A stretch of DNA of 64,000 nucleotides from an uncultured Planctomycetia bacterium. Lineage in GTDB: Bacteria; Planctomycetota; UBA1135; GCA-002686595. Of this stretch, positions 55,105 through 62,561 are shown piece after piece. Position numbers and translations under genes: made by a program. The DNA lies in assembly GCA_937952135.1 (NCBI GenBank), contig CALFYL010000303.1:1-64000 (forward strand), given 5' to 3'. The first letter of the stretch is position 1. Each line of letters opens with the position of its first letter. A model generated the notes under the pieces. That model saw nothing but the letters and a program-made list of their open reading frames with translations, did not search any database and was not told the DNA's origin.

Positions 55105-55747
55105 TGCGAATCCTCACGGAGGTCGTGGCGGTTCTCTCGACGAGGCGTCCGTTGGCGGCCACGCGCGCCACGGTGAGCCGGACCGTGACGGTCGACGTCC
55201 CCGCGTCGAAGGTCATGACCAGCCCTCTCTCGTCGATCAGTCCATTGCCGTTGTTGTCGGCGGCGTCGGCGAACTCGCCTTCGAGCTGCTCGCTCACACC
55301 TTCGACCAGTGCGACATCCGGCGCGGGCGCGGCGATGTCGGCGTTCAGCACCACGCGCCCTTCGTCGATGCGTCCGTCGCCGTCGTTGTCGAGACCGTCG
55401 TCCAACTCGCCCGGCGAGCGCTCCCAGCGCAGACGTTGCAGCGGCCCGAGCACCACTCCGCCCGCTCCCGCGGTGGCGCGGCGGTACGTGAGCGTGTCGG
55501 CGCCCGTGATCGGATCGGGCGTGAAGGTGAGCGAGCCGCGGTCCGCCTGCATCAACTCGCGCGCGAGGCGCTCGACGGCGCGCTGCGCGGCCGTGTCGGC
55601 CTCGGAAGCCGTCCCAGCTTCTTGAAACAGGGCGTTCGCGCGCTGCACGGTCACGGCCACGATGCCCATGAGCAAGGTGGCGGCTGTCGCCGCGATGAGC
55701 GTCTCGAGCAGCGTGAAGCCCCTTCGCTTGCGTTTCAGCGCGCGCAC
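55097..55747 (-). CDS. PilW/PilJ-like prepilin
   Basis: 216 residues. Class III prepilin signal KRKRRGFTLLETLIAATAA, cleavage after Gly10 with Glu at +5. The mature domain contains two Asp/Asn loops, DNDGDGRIDEG and DNNGNGLIDERG, that look like calcium-binding EF-hand-type or dockerin-like loops. Minor pseudopilin of a type IV pilus or type II secretion system. Overlaps the preceding PilV-like gene by 13 bases. Confidence 0.8.
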   Translation of the reverse strand: MRALKRKRRGFTLLETLIAATAATLLMGIVAVTVQRANALFQEAGTASEADTAAQRAVERLARELMQADRGSLTFTPDPITGADTLTYRRATAGAGGVVLGPLQRLRWERSPGELDDGLDNDGDGRIDEGRVVLNADIAAPAPDVALVEGVSEQLEGEFADAADNNGNGLIDERGLVMTFDAGTSTVTVRLTVARVAANGRLVERTATTSVRIRNE

Positions 55748-56292
55748 AGGAGCGACTCCAGTTCGAGGACTCTCACGCCGCTCACTCCTTGCCAGCGCAC
55801 GCGCACGCGCACCGGGAGCAGACGGTAGTCGCCGGAATGATCGAGCGCGTCGACGGCGCCGTCGCCATCGAGGTCGCGCGGCATGCCGAGCGCGTCGTCG
55901 ACGAAGTCCTCGCGCAGTTGGAGAGCGCCGGCGTTGTCGACGACGGGGAACTCGACGGCGCCGCAGGCGGCGTCGCCGGGAACCAGGCTGAGGCCGGGCA
56001 CGGCGAAGTTCGCGCCGGGCGCGGCGACCGAGATTCCCGCGTCGTCGTCGGCGCTCGCGTTGAAGGCCGCGAAGATCTCGGGAAACGGCGCGCCTTGCAG
56101 GAGCTCGAGCTGCTGCCGGGCCGCTTGCTGCGCGAGCGAAGTCTCACGCGCGACGCGGCCGAGCGCGGACGATCCGACGAGCGTGCCGAGCAGCCCGGAG
56201 ACCGCGACCACGATTACCGCGATGGCGAAGCTCACTTCGACGAGCGTGAAGCCTCGCCGTCGCTTCGACGGACTGACCCTGGCTGTCCTCAT
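55735..56292 (-). CDS. PilV-like prepilin
   Basis: 185 residues. Prepilin signal SKRRRGFTLVEVSFAIAVIV, cleavage after Gly14. The mature part ends with a predicted calcium loop DLDGDGAVDALD near 140 and a beta strand VRVRVRWQG. First gene of the pilin-type set; ATG at 56292 follows a GGGGTGA element. The gene lies 92 bases after nadK on the same strand, with a small hairpin in the gap. Confidence 0.8.
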   Translation of the reverse strand: MRTARVSPSKRRRGFTLVEVSFAIAVIVVAVSGLLGTLVGSSALGRVARETSLAQQAARQQLELLQGAPFPEIFAAFNASADDDAGISVAAPGANFAVPGLSLVPGDAACGAVEFPVVDNAGALQLREDFVDDALGMPRDLDGDGAVDALDHSGDYRLLPVRVRVRWQGVSGVRVLELESLLCAR

Positions 56293-56321
56293 ACTTCACC
56301 CCGCGCACCCCCCCGGGCGCG

Positions 56322-56338
56322 CACTTCTTCGGGAGAAG
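56322..56338. terminator. small hairpin in the nadK-pilin gap
   Basis: ACTTCT-TCGGG-AGAAGT, six-base stem, between the nadK stop and the first pilin gene. Too short and without T-run to be sure; could be a weak terminator or a processing site. Confidence 0.3.
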
Positions 56339-56384
56339 TCTCGGAAACCGCGCGCTTCGATCTTGAGCGCCGTTCCCTAAATAA

Positions 56385-57338
56385 TCAGTCGCGGTCGATC
56401 TCGCCGCGGTAGCGCGTCTGGTTCCAGCCCAGGCGGTCGCGCAGACGGCGGTAGGGATCGAGCTTCGCCCACGCGAGCAACGGGTACGCGACAGGATGGC
56501 GTCGCACGCGCACCGTGTCGTCGTCGCGCAGCGGGTGGAAAGCTTGTCCGTCCACCGCCACGAGCGTCTCACCGCTCGCTTCCTTGACACGAAGTTCGAT
56601 GCGGCTGTCGGGATGCAGCACGATCGGCCGGTACGAAAGTCCCTGCGGGCACACCGGCGTCACGATCAGGCCGAGCATCGAAGGAAACAGGATCGGGCCG
56701 CCAGCCGAGAGCGAGTGCGCGGTGGAGCCCGAAGGCGTCGCGAGGATCAGCCCGTCGGCGCGGTAGTCCGCGACCCAGTCGCCGTCGACGGACACGGCGA
56801 GCGAGAGCATGCCCGGCGCCGCGCCGCGCGCGACGAGGACTTCGTTCAGGGCGATGGCGCGCGTGCGCTCGCCGTTCGACGAGACGATCTCGGCCTCGAT
56901 CCGCATGCGCGGCTCGAGGATGCCTTCGCCGGCGAGCACGCCGCCGAGCGCCTCGCGCCAGTCGCTCTCGGGCGTGGAAGCGAGGAAGCCCACGCGCCCG
57001 AAGTTGATGCCCAGGGTCGGCCGCGGCGCGTCCGCGAACGCGCGCACCGCCCCGAGGATCGCGCCGTCGCCGCCGAGCACGACGACGAGGTCCGGCAGGT
57101 GCGCTTCGGCGGCCGCGCGCGGAAGCGCGGCGCGGCGTGTGACGAAGGCGGAGATGTCGTCGACGAGCTCGACTTCGGCGACGCGCTCGCGCAACCAGGG
57201 AACGAGCTCGCGCTCGCATTCGCGCACGCCGTCCTTCGCCATGTCGGCGGCGACGAGCACGCGCTTGGTGGCGCCGGCCTTGGGGGCGCCGGGCTGCTTG
57301 GCCGCGCGGGCACGCTTCGCAAATTCGCTGGGCGCCAT
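56385..57338 (-). CDS. nadK: NAD kinase
   Basis: 317 residues. GGDGAILG near 85-92 (catalytic Asp), NFGRVGFLAS near 112-121, and DGLILATPSGSTAHSLSAGGP near 188-208 are the diagnostic motifs. Phosphorylates NAD to NADP with ATP in the cytoplasm. I chose ATG at 57338 (MAPSEFAKRARAAK), which is the only start lying after the dxs stop; the first ~35 residues are a basic linker not found in most homologues. It follows dxs by 44 bases on the same strand. Confidence 0.95.
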   Translation of the reverse strand: MAPSEFAKRARAAKQPGAPKAGATKRVLVAADMAKDGVRECERELVPWLRERVAEVELVDDISAFVTRRAALPRAAAEAHLPDLVVVLGGDGAILGAVRAFADAPRPTLGINFGRVGFLASTPESDWREALGGVLAGEGILEPRMRIEAEIVSSNGERTRAIALNEVLVARGAAPGMLSLAVSVDGDWVADYRADGLILATPSGSTAHSLSAGGPILFPSMLGLIVTPVCPQGLSYRPIVLHPDSRIELRVKEASGETLVAVDGQAFHPLRDDDTVRVRRHPVAYPLLAWAKLDPYRRLRDRLGWNQTRYRGEIDRD

Positions 57339-57382
57339 GGTGGAGTCGGTCTTTCGGCGCTCGGGGCTCGTTCGCGGGGCGC

Positions 57383-59374
57383 TCACGAGATGCGTTGGGC
57401 CGGCGCCAGGATGCGCACGAAGCGCTCGATCTCGTCGGCGTCCAGCCCGCACTCGGTGAGTTGCTCCTCGCGCGCGGTCATGTGTTCGACGAAGCGGTCA
57501 GGCACGCCGAGCAACTTCACTTGCGCGCGCGCGTTCGGCGCGCGGCTCGCGGCCTCGAGGACCGCGGCGCCGAATCCGCCGGCGCGTTGGTGCTCTTCGA
57601 GCGTCACGAGCGCGCGGAACGCGCCGAGGTGTTGCGTCAGCAGTTCCTCGTCGAGCGGCTTGGCGAAGCGCGCGTCGACGAGGGCGACGGCCACCCCGCG
57701 CTGGCGCAGTTTCTCAACGGCTTCGAGCGCCTGGTTCACGAGCGCTCCGTAGGCCCAGATCGAAATCGCGTTTCCGCGCTGCTCGGGCTCGACGTCGACG
57801 AGCACCTCGGCCTTGCCGGGCAGCATCTCGCGGCGTTCGCTCGCGTGGATGCGTTCGACGCCGGGGCAGTTGTCGCGCGGGTAGCGCACGCCGACCGGCC
57901 CGGGAAGCGCGAGCGCCATCTCGATCATGCGCCGCATGTCGGTCGCGTCGCGCGGCGCGCACAGCGTGAAGTTCGGAAGCGTGCGCAGGAACGCGATGTC
58001 GAACACGCCGTTGTGCGTCGGCCCGTCCTGCCCCACCAGCCCCGCGCGGTCCATGCAGAACAGCACCGGCAGGTTCTGGAGCGCGACCTCCTGGAACACC
58101 TGGTCGTAGGCGCGCTGCAGGAAGGTCGAGTAGATCGCCACGACGGGCCGCAGCCCGGCCTTGGCCATGCCGGCGGCCATCGCGACGTTGTGCTGCTCGG
58201 TGATGCCGGTGTCGTGGAAGCGCGCGGGGAAGCGTTCGGCGAACGTCTCGAGCCCCGTGCCCGACGGCATGCCGGCGGTCAGCGCGTGCACGCGAAGGTC
58301 GCGCTCGGCGATCTTGAGCAGCGAATCGGCGAAGGCCTTCGTGTACGCCGGGCCTTGCACCTTCGGCGCCGCCGCGCTCGGACCGGGCAGCTTCGACGAA
58401 TCGGCGCCCGCCATGCGCGGCGCGGGCGCGCCTTTGACTCCGTGCACGCGTTCGGGGTGCGTCGGCGCGCTCGGATGGCCTTTGCCCTTCTCCGTGAGCA
58501 CGTGCAGCAGCACCGTGCCCTCGAGCTCGCGCACGCGCTGCAGGTTCTCGACCAGGTACTTCACGTCGTGGCCGGAGATCGGGCCGACGTACGTGACGCC
58601 GAGCTCCTCGAACACGTGGCCGGGCACGAGCGTGTGGCGCACGACCTCGGCCATGTCCTCGAGCGTGCGGTCGACCTTCTCACCGATCACCGGAATGGCG
58701 TGGAACAGGCGCTGGATCTCCTCCTGCGCGCGCTGCACGACCTTCGCCGAGCGGATGCGCGACAGGTAGCGCGCGAGCGAGCCCACCGACTTCGAGATCG
58801 ACCACTCGTTGTCGTTCAGGATCACGAGCACCTTGCGCTTGCTCGCCCCCGCGTAGTTCAGCGCCTCGAAGGCGACGCCGGCGCCGAGGCTCGCGTCGCC
58901 GATGACCGCGATCGTGTGCGGCGGATCGGGCTCGTGCGCGGCGCCGAACGCGAGGCCGAGCCCCAAGCTGATGCTCGTGCCCGCGTGTCCGGTGTGGAAC
59001 AGGTCGTAGGGCGACTCGTCGGGGTGCGTGAAGCCGCACAGCCCGCCGGTCTGCCGCAGGCTCGAGAAGCGCGCGCGGCGGCCGGTGAAGAGCTTGTGCG
59101 GATAGCACTGGTGGCTGACGTCCCACACGCAGCGGTCGCGCGAGAGATCGAACACGTAGTGCAGCGCGGTGGCGAGCTCGACGACGCCGAGGTTCGAGCC
59201 CAGGTGCCCGCCGGTCTGCTGGACGGACTGCAGCAGGAACTCGCGCGTCTGCGCGCACAGCACCGGCAGTTCGTCGAGCGCGAGGCGCTTGAGGTCCGCG
59301 GGACTCTCGATGCGCGCGAGCAGATCGGCAGGGGCGGCGTTTGGTCGCGACGCAGAGGCGGACGAATCGGGCAT
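57383..59374 (-). CDS. dxs: 1-deoxy-D-xylulose-5-phosphate synthase
   Basis: 663 residues. Thiamine-diphosphate enzyme of the MEP isoprenoid pathway, joining pyruvate and glyceraldehyde 3-phosphate. Seen: QQTGGHLGSNLGVVELATALH near the N-terminus, the ThDP/Mg motif GDASLGAGVAFEALN with NDNEWSIS after it, and the transketolase pyrimidine domain (GMPSGTGLETFAERFP, HDTGITEQH). ATG at 59374 has an AGGGA element; an in-frame TTG at 59425 is less likely. Downstream of ispA by 153 bases, upstream of nadK. Confidence 0.96.
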   Translation of the reverse strand: MPDSSASASRPNAAPADLLARIESPADLKRLALDELPVLCAQTREFLLQSVQQTGGHLGSNLGVVELATALHYVFDLSRDRCVWDVSHQCYPHKLFTGRRARFSSLRQTGGLCGFTHPDESPYDLFHTGHAGTSISLGLGLAFGAAHEPDPPHTIAVIGDASLGAGVAFEALNYAGASKRKVLVILNDNEWSISKSVGSLARYLSRIRSAKVVQRAQEEIQRLFHAIPVIGEKVDRTLEDMAEVVRHTLVPGHVFEELGVTYVGPISGHDVKYLVENLQRVRELEGTVLLHVLTEKGKGHPSAPTHPERVHGVKGAPAPRMAGADSSKLPGPSAAAPKVQGPAYTKAFADSLLKIAERDLRVHALTAGMPSGTGLETFAERFPARFHDTGITEQHNVAMAAGMAKAGLRPVVAIYSTFLQRAYDQVFQEVALQNLPVLFCMDRAGLVGQDGPTHNGVFDIAFLRTLPNFTLCAPRDATDMRRMIEMALALPGPVGVRYPRDNCPGVERIHASERREMLPGKAEVLVDVEPEQRGNAISIWAYGALVNQALEAVEKLRQRGVAVALVDARFAKPLDEELLTQHLGAFRALVTLEEHQRAGGFGAAVLEAASRAPNARAQVKLLGVPDRFVEHMTAREEQLTECGLDADEIERFVRILAPAQRIS

Positions 59375-59432
59375 GGGGTGTCCCTGGGGGGAGAACGGAC
59401 CATCCTTGGCGAAGTTGCCGGGCAATGCAACG

Positions 59433-59467
59433 GCCGGCGGGTTGCGGCGGAGGAACGCCGCCGGCCC
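59433..59467 (-). other. stable hairpin upstream of dxs
   Basis: Nine-base stem GGCCGGCGG/CCGCCGGCC around a 17-base loop that can form an alternative inner stem, in the ispA-dxs gap about 60 bases before the dxs start. Two mutually exclusive folds could regulate read-through into dxs, but no T-run is present. Confidence 0.3.
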
Positions 59468-59527
59468 GCCCGGGGAGCCGCACCCCAGCAGCGGTCGCGC
59501 CAGGAGAGTCGGCTGAGGGGCGTCGCC

Positions 59528-60460
59528 TCAGGAGCGGCGATCCAGCAGCAGGGCCGCAAAGCCGAGCGCGGTCTCGCTCAGGGGCCCGTCCAATTCGCGG
59601 GCGAGGTCGCGGGCGAGGGCTTCGGCGTGCTCGCCCTGCGCCGCCGCGTATCGGCGGGCGCCTTCGAGGCCCAGGGCGGCCACGAGCGTCGGCTTGTGCT
59701 GCGCGGCGTCCTTGCCCGGGGTCTTGCCCAGGCTGGCGCGGTCTTCGGTTACGTCGAGCACGTCGTCGATGGCCTGGAAGCAGCGCCCGAGCGCCGCTCC
59801 CCAGAGCTCGAACTTCGCGCAGCGCGCCGCGTCCGCGCCCGAAGCCTGGGCGCCGAGCTTCGCGGCCGCGGCGATCAGCGCGCCGGTCTTGAGCGCGTGC
59901 ATGCCCGCAACTTCTTCCAGCGCGAGTTCGCGGCTCGCGCCCGCGCCCGTCAGCGCCATGTCGACGACCTGGCCGCCGACCATCCCGCGCGCGCCGATGG
60001 CGCCCGCGAGCGTTCGCGTCAGCGCCGCGCCGACTCCGCGCGGACTCCGGGCGACGTGCTCGAAGGCGAGCGACTGAAGCGCATCGGCCGCGAGCAACGC
60101 GAGCGCCTCGCCGAACGCCGCGTGGCAGCTCGGACGGCCGCGGCGCCAGGCATCGTCGTCCATGCACGGCAGGTCGTCGTGCACGAGGCTGTAGCTGTGG
60201 ATGCACTCGATCGCGACCGCGGCGCCGCGGACGTCGTCGTCGCTCCCGCCGCACCACAGGCACGCGAGCCGCGCGATCGCCGGGCGAAGGCGCTTTCCGC
60301 CGTCGAGCGTGGCGTAGCGCATCGCTTCGACGAGCCGGGCAGGTGCGCCGCCGAGGTCGTCGAAGGCCTCGATCAGCGCCGGCTCGACCCAGTGCTGCGA
60401 ATCCGCGAGCCACTTCGCGGCCCGCTCGGCGCCGGGCGCCCTCGCGCGCGCGCCGCTCAC
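59528..60460 (-). CDS. ispA: polyprenyl diphosphate synthase (IspA, FPP/GGPP synthase)
   Basis: 310 residues. First aspartate-rich motif DDLPCMDDD (in HDDLPCMDDDAWRRG) and second DDVLD (QAIDDVLDVTED) are intact, with GKRLRP upstream. The bulky residues before the first motif (YSLVHDD) fit short-chain C15/C20 synthases. Condenses isopentenyl diphosphate with allylic diphosphates. GTG at 60460 overlaps the xseB stop by four bases; upstream in-frame codons belong to xseB antisense-free sequence of another frame. Operon xseB-ispA-dxs as in many bacteria. Confidence 0.94.
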   Translation of the reverse strand: MSGARARAPGAERAAKWLADSQHWVEPALIEAFDDLGGAPARLVEAMRYATLDGGKRLRPAIARLACLWCGGSDDDVRGAAVAIECIHSYSLVHDDLPCMDDDAWRRGRPSCHAAFGEALALLAADALQSLAFEHVARSPRGVGAALTRTLAGAIGARGMVGGQVVDMALTGAGASRELALEEVAGMHALKTGALIAAAAKLGAQASGADAARCAKFELWGAALGRCFQAIDDVLDVTEDRASLGKTPGKDAAQHKPTLVAALGLEGARRYAAAQGEHAEALARDLARELDGPLSETALGFAALLLDRRS

Positions 60461-60720
60461 GGGCGCGCCGTTGCGTCGGGATCCCCGGCGAAGGGCGAGA
60501 GCTCTCCGTCGCCCTGCAGCTCCTCGATGCGCTTGCGATACCCCTCGAGGGCGGCGCGGCACGAGCGCATCAGCTCCACCCCCTCCTGGTAGCGCTCGAT
60601 CGCCACCTCGAGCCCCAGTCGACCCTGCTCGAGCTCGGCGACGATCTTTTCCAGGCGCTCGAGGCGCTGGTCGAAGGATTCTTCGGCGGCGGGATTTTGA
60701 GGCTGCGCACTCGGCGTCAT
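60457..60720 (-). CDS. xseB: exodeoxyribonuclease VII small subunit
   Basis: 87 residues with the XseB helical pair (ESFDQRLERLEKIVAELEQ, then LGLEVAIERYQEGVELMRSC). Forms the coiled extension of the XseA-XseB exonuclease that degrades single-stranded DNA in both directions. xseA is not in the window. First gene of the isoprenoid cluster; start ATG 227 bases from the divergent radical SAM gene. Confidence 0.93.
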   Translation of the reverse strand: MTPSAQPQNPAAEESFDQRLERLEKIVAELEQGRLGLEVAIERYQEGVELMRSCRAALEGYRKRIEELQGDGELSPFAGDPDATARP

Positions 60721-60947
60721 GGTGCGAGTCTATGCTGGACGGAGCGGCGGGAAAGGCCTTCGATCGCGCGGCCCGGCTTGCGCAACCTACCGTTCACGGT
60801 AGACTTCGGCTTGCAGCGAGGCGCCCCGGAACGTCGATCCGGGGGGGTCCGCCGCGGGGGGAAGGGCTGCGCACGAGCTGCGAGCTCCGAGTCCCACACC
60901 TTGGACGCCCAACTTGCACCACCACCGAAGCCGATGAAGGTCGCCCC

Positions 60948-62477
60948 ATGACGCTCAAGGTCGTTCTCATCTACGCCAAGAGCCAAGTGCTCCGCGAAAG
61001 GGCTGCGGCCGTCTTCGCCGACGAGAAGGCCGTCAAGGGCGAGATGGCCCGCGACGAGATCTATCCGCCGCTGGGGATCGCGATCCTGGCGGCCCAGCTG
61101 CTCCAGCGGGGCGGCTACGACGTGAAGCTGTACGACGACTCCATCGAGGAGATGGAGACGTTGCGCGAGGCCATGCAGTGGGCCGACGTGGTCGGGCTCT
61201 CGTCGCTGACCCCCAATGCGCGGCGCGCCCGCGAGCTGGGCCAGATCGCGCGCAACGAGTACCAGAAGTTCGTGGTCATGGGCGGCCCCCACCCGACCAC
61301 CAACCCCGAGTTCTTCCTCGACGCCGGCGCCGCCGACATCTGCGTGCAGGGCGAAGGGGACCTGACGCTGCCCGAGGTGCTCGAGAACTACACCGAGCCC
61401 TACAAGTGGGGCGAGATCCTCGGCATCACGTACATGAAGGACGGCGAGCAGGTGAAGACGCCGCGCCGTCCGTTGATCAAGAAGGTCGACGAGCTGCCGC
61501 TGCCCGCGTACCACCTGTACGACATCCCGCGCTACATGCGCTTGATGGTGAACCCGGGCGTGACGCTGATCACTTCGCGCGGCTGCCCGTACGCGTGCAC
61601 CTTCTGCGACGCCGAGATGACTCCGCGCCAGTACCGCGCGATGAGCCCCGAGCGCACGGTCGACCTGATCGAGCACCTGCTGCGCACCTACAACCCGCCG
61701 CAGATGATGTTCTTCGACGACCTGTTCACGATCCAGCGCAAGCGCGTGATCGCGATCTGCAAGGAGATCATCCGCCGTGGCCTGTACTTCGAGTGGGCCT
61801 GCGAATCGCGCCTCGACACGATGGACTTCGAGCTCCTGCGCTGGATGCGCAAGGCCGGCTGCGTGAAGATCTACTACGGGCTCGAATCCGGCTCGCCGGA
61901 CGTGCTCGTGAGCGTCAAGAAAGGCCTCACGGTCGAGAAGATCCAGGCCGCCGCGCGCCTCAACCGCGAAGTCGGCATGTACTTCAAGTACTTCCTGATG
62001 TTCGGCTTCCCGCAGGAGACGAAGAAGGACCACGGGCTCACCGAGTACATCGTCACGAGCACGCGCCCCGACTCGATCTGCGTGTCGCTCTTGCAGCCGA
62101 TCCCCGGCACGGAGATCTACGAGCAGCTCAAGCCGTACCTGATCCGCGACGTGGCCGAGATCGACTTCCACTACTGGCACGGCACCGAGACGTACAAGCA
62201 CCCGAACTTCACCTTCGACGAGCTGCGCCAGGAGCGCGAGCACTTGCTCAAGGTGCACGCCCGCGTGACGCGCAGCTTCAAGTCGCGCTTCGCGCGCAAG
62301 ATCGAGCGCCTGCGCGCCATGATCCGGCACCCCGAGCTGATCGCGGACTGGTTCGAGGTGCGCCGCCGCCGCGCGACCTACCGCCAGCGCGTGCGGTCGA
62401 GCGAGTGGAAGGGCGCGTTCGATCGCTCGCAGCGCGACACGGTCGCGTTGCAGGTGCCGACGGTCAGCGTCGACTGA
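60948..62477 (+). CDS. B12-binding radical SAM protein
   Basis: 509 residues. N-terminal cobalamin-binding Rossmann domain about 1-165 (DEIYPPLGIAILAAQLLQRG ... VVGLSSLTPNA ... VVMGGPHPTTNPE) followed by a radical SAM domain with the iron-sulfur cluster motif CPYACTFC near 212-219 and the usual barrel elements (GLESGSPDVL, FLMFGFPQET). The extra C-terminal ~80 residues are basic and helical. Class B radical SAM enzymes methylate or rearrange unactivated carbons; the substrate here cannot be told. ATG at 60948. No biosynthetic partners adjoin it; it ends 84 bases before a convergent gene, with a terminator between. Confidence 0.9.
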   Translation: MTLKVVLIYAKSQVLRERAAAVFADEKAVKGEMARDEIYPPLGIAILAAQLLQRGGYDVKLYDDSIEEMETLREAMQWADVVGLSSLTPNARRARELGQIARNEYQKFVVMGGPHPTTNPEFFLDAGAADICVQGEGDLTLPEVLENYTEPYKWGEILGITYMKDGEQVKTPRRPLIKKVDELPLPAYHLYDIPRYMRLMVNPGVTLITSRGCPYACTFCDAEMTPRQYRAMSPERTVDLIEHLLRTYNPPQMMFFDDLFTIQRKRVIAICKEIIRRGLYFEWACESRLDTMDFELLRWMRKAGCVKIYYGLESGSPDVLVSVKKGLTVEKIQAAARLNREVGMYFKYFLMFGFPQETKKDHGLTEYIVTSTRPDSICVSLLQPIPGTEIYEQLKPYLIRDVAEIDFHYWHGTETYKHPNFTFDELRQEREHLLKVHARVTRSFKSRFARKIERLRAMIRHPELIADWFEVRRRRATYRQRVRSSEWKGAFDRSQRDTVALQVPTVSVD

Positions 62478-62503
62478 TCCAGGGCCGCCCGCAGAGAACC
62501 CAC

Positions 62504-62535
62504 GCGAGCCGTCTCCGAACTCGGAGGCGGCTCGC
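62504..62535. terminator. terminator between convergent genes
   Basis: Fourteen-base stem GCGAGCCGTCTCCG/CGGAGGCGGCTCGC (one G-T pair) with loop AACT, followed on the plus strand by GGTCTTGTT. Strong structure with a modest T-rich tail; probably serves both genes. Confidence 0.75.
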
Positions 62536-62561
62536 GGTCTTGTTGGACCACGGGGCCTTCT

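Noticed and set aside
57395..60592. A 1065-residue plus-strand frame across dxs and ispA
   Set aside because: Shadow frame opposite two well-supported genes.
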